This document shows, in pieces, positions 32,454 through 33,277 of a stretch of 33,277 nucleotides of DNA. The position numbers and the translations under genes were made by a program. Position 1 is the first letter of the stretch, and every line of letters starts with the position of its first letter. The DNA comes from CAYMSF01 sp964542255 (GTDB lineage Bacteria; Verrucomicrobiota; Lentisphaeria; Victivallales; Victivallaceae), in contig CAZITV010000010.1 of the NCBI GenBank assembly GCA_964542255.1, forward strand, positions 1 through 33,277, read 5' to 3'. A model generated the notes under the pieces. That model did not search any database and was not told the DNA's origin. It was given only the letters and a program-made list of their open reading frames with translations.

Positions 32454-33277
32454 ATGTTTAATAAGAACAGCTTACTTGTATTATGTCTTGTGATTATTAC
32501 GGTGTTTGCTGCAGGTTGCCGGCAGGAAAAACGCATTTCGGCAGCATCTCCGTCTGCCATAATTAAATCTTTAGAAAAAAAGGCAACCGCTGGTGATATT
32601 GAAGCAATGCTTGATTTGGGCGGGATTTTTTTGAAAGGCGAGAAGGTTGATGTTAATTATGCAGAGGCGCTTAAGTGGTTCGAACTGGCGGCGGCAAAAG
32701 GTTCAGTCCGCGCCAAAACATACTGTGGCATCATCCTCGTTTCCGGTGGACACGGAGTAGAGCAAGCAGAACAGCGGGGTGTTACAATGATAGAGCAGGC
32801 AGCGCAGCATAATGACCAATTGGGACAATGTTCCCTGGGTCAGTACTATCTCGGTATCCAGCAGTACAATCTGGGCGTGCCGTGGCTGGAAAAAGCGGCA
32901 GAACAAGGAATGCTGGCCGCGCAAATGATACTGGGTGATTATTATGGCGGCTCACTGACGCCGCGTGATTTAGACAAATCTCTGCAATGGTATCGTCGCG
33001 CGGCGGGACAGGATTATGTTCCGGCAATGAACAATTTAGCCTACCTGCTGGCGATACAAAATAAAAACCTGGATGAAGCTTTGGCGCTGGCAGGAAAAGC
33101 TGTCGAAACCGACCCGGAGAATGGTGCTTATCTGGACACGATTGGCTGGGTGTTTTTCAAAAAAGGTCGGTATCATGAAGCGCTCGCACGATTGCAGCAG
33201 GCAGCAAAGATTATGCCGTACAGTGAAGAAGTTCAACAACATTTAGCTGAAACTTATATAAAGCTTAACCAAAAAGA
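32454..33277 (+). CDS. Sel1/TPR-repeat lipoprotein, cut by the right edge
   Basis: 274 complete codons to the window end without a stop, so the gene is partial. MFNKNSLLVLCLVIITVFAAGC is a lipoprotein signal with the cysteine at residue 22. The mature part is built of Sel1-like helical repeats (NYAEALKWFELAAAKGSVRA, MIEQAAQHNDQLGQCSLGQYY, SLQWYRRAAGQDYVPAMNNLA) and, from about residue 200, TPR-type repeats (ALALAGKAVETDPENGAYLD, ALARLQQAAKIMPYSEEVQQ). Such arrays bind partner proteins at the envelope. Ribosome site is weak (AAAGAAACG). Frames on the other strand at 32703-33242 are shadows of it. Confidence 0.85.
   Translation, partial: MFNKNSLLVLCLVIITVFAAGCRQEKRISAASPSAIIKSLEKKATAGDIEAMLDLGGIFLKGEKVDVNYAEALKWFELAAAKGSVRAKTYCGIILVSGGHGVEQAEQRGVTMIEQAAQHNDQLGQCSLGQYYLGIQQYNLGVPWLEKAAEQGMLAAQMILGDYYGGSLTPRDLDKSLQWYRRAAGQDYVPAMNNLAYLLAIQNKNLDEALALAGKAVETDPENGAYLDTIGWVFFKKGRYHEALARLQQAAKIMPYSEEVQQHLAETYIKLNQK

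Noticed and set aside
32703..33242. Three minus-strand frames near the right edge
   Set aside because: They are antisense to the Sel1/TPR lipoprotein, which has a signal peptide and clear repeats.

Overview
The window looks like chromosomal DNA of a Gram-negative bacterium with moderate GC. It has lipoprotein signals, a type II secretion/type IV pilus platform protein, DsbD, heptose and GDP-mannose metabolism, and a beta sliding clamp. The mix of genes (an unusual GH20/GH67-like glycosidase, a FlgT-like secreted protein, a head-GIN protein, a lone GspF) would fit the Planctomycetes-Verrucomicrobia-Chlamydiae/Lentisphaerae area. That placement is inferred from protein character and was not tested with a tree. 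No rRNA, tRNA, CRISPR array or transposase gene was seen.

Layout. The left edge starts exactly at the end of a repeat that recurs near 28.2 kb. A possible gene fragment runs off this edge, followed by a large polytopic membrane protein (284-2302, +). From 2326 to 13322 every gene is on the minus strand. This block holds a tight run of four small lipoprotein or membrane protein genes ending in a CPPED1-like phosphoesterase (2326-4898), a large glycosidase-like protein (4998-7151), a head-GIN/FlgT-like secreted pair (7438-9352), an overlapping cluster of mannose-1-phosphate guanylyltransferase, type III pantothenate kinase and a TrpF-like protein (9438-11935), and a GspF/PilC protein (12051-13322). 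A 512-base, very AT-rich spacer with DnaA-box-like sites separates this block from dnaN on the plus strand (13835-14926) and is a candidate replication origin.

Right of dnaN are a radical SAM protein, bifunctional NAD(P)HX repair enzyme, a secreted thioredoxin-like protein, DsbD, an FMN-binding split-barrel protein, a DUF2079 membrane protein, GmhB and YraN. These are followed by a mainly minus-strand run: a UPF1-like SF1 helicase, a HNIGN-type sensor kinase, a 160-base foldback element, LipA, FabF and phosphomannomutase. A Sel1-repeat lipoprotein gene is cut off by the right edge.

How the genes fit together. Phosphomannomutase (30782-32095) and mannose-1-phosphate guanylyltransferase (10844-11935) give two consecutive steps to GDP-mannose. 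GmhB and the two large membrane proteins also fit a surface-glycan theme. The thioredoxin-like protein and DsbD are probably a periplasmic reducing pair. FabF and LipA form a likely operon linking fatty-acid synthesis to lipoate. No multi-gene defence or mobile system was recognised. The most unusual signals are the foldback repeat family, the oriC-like spacer, a TrpF homologue and a CoaX each lacking a signature residue, and tandem paralogous lipoproteins.
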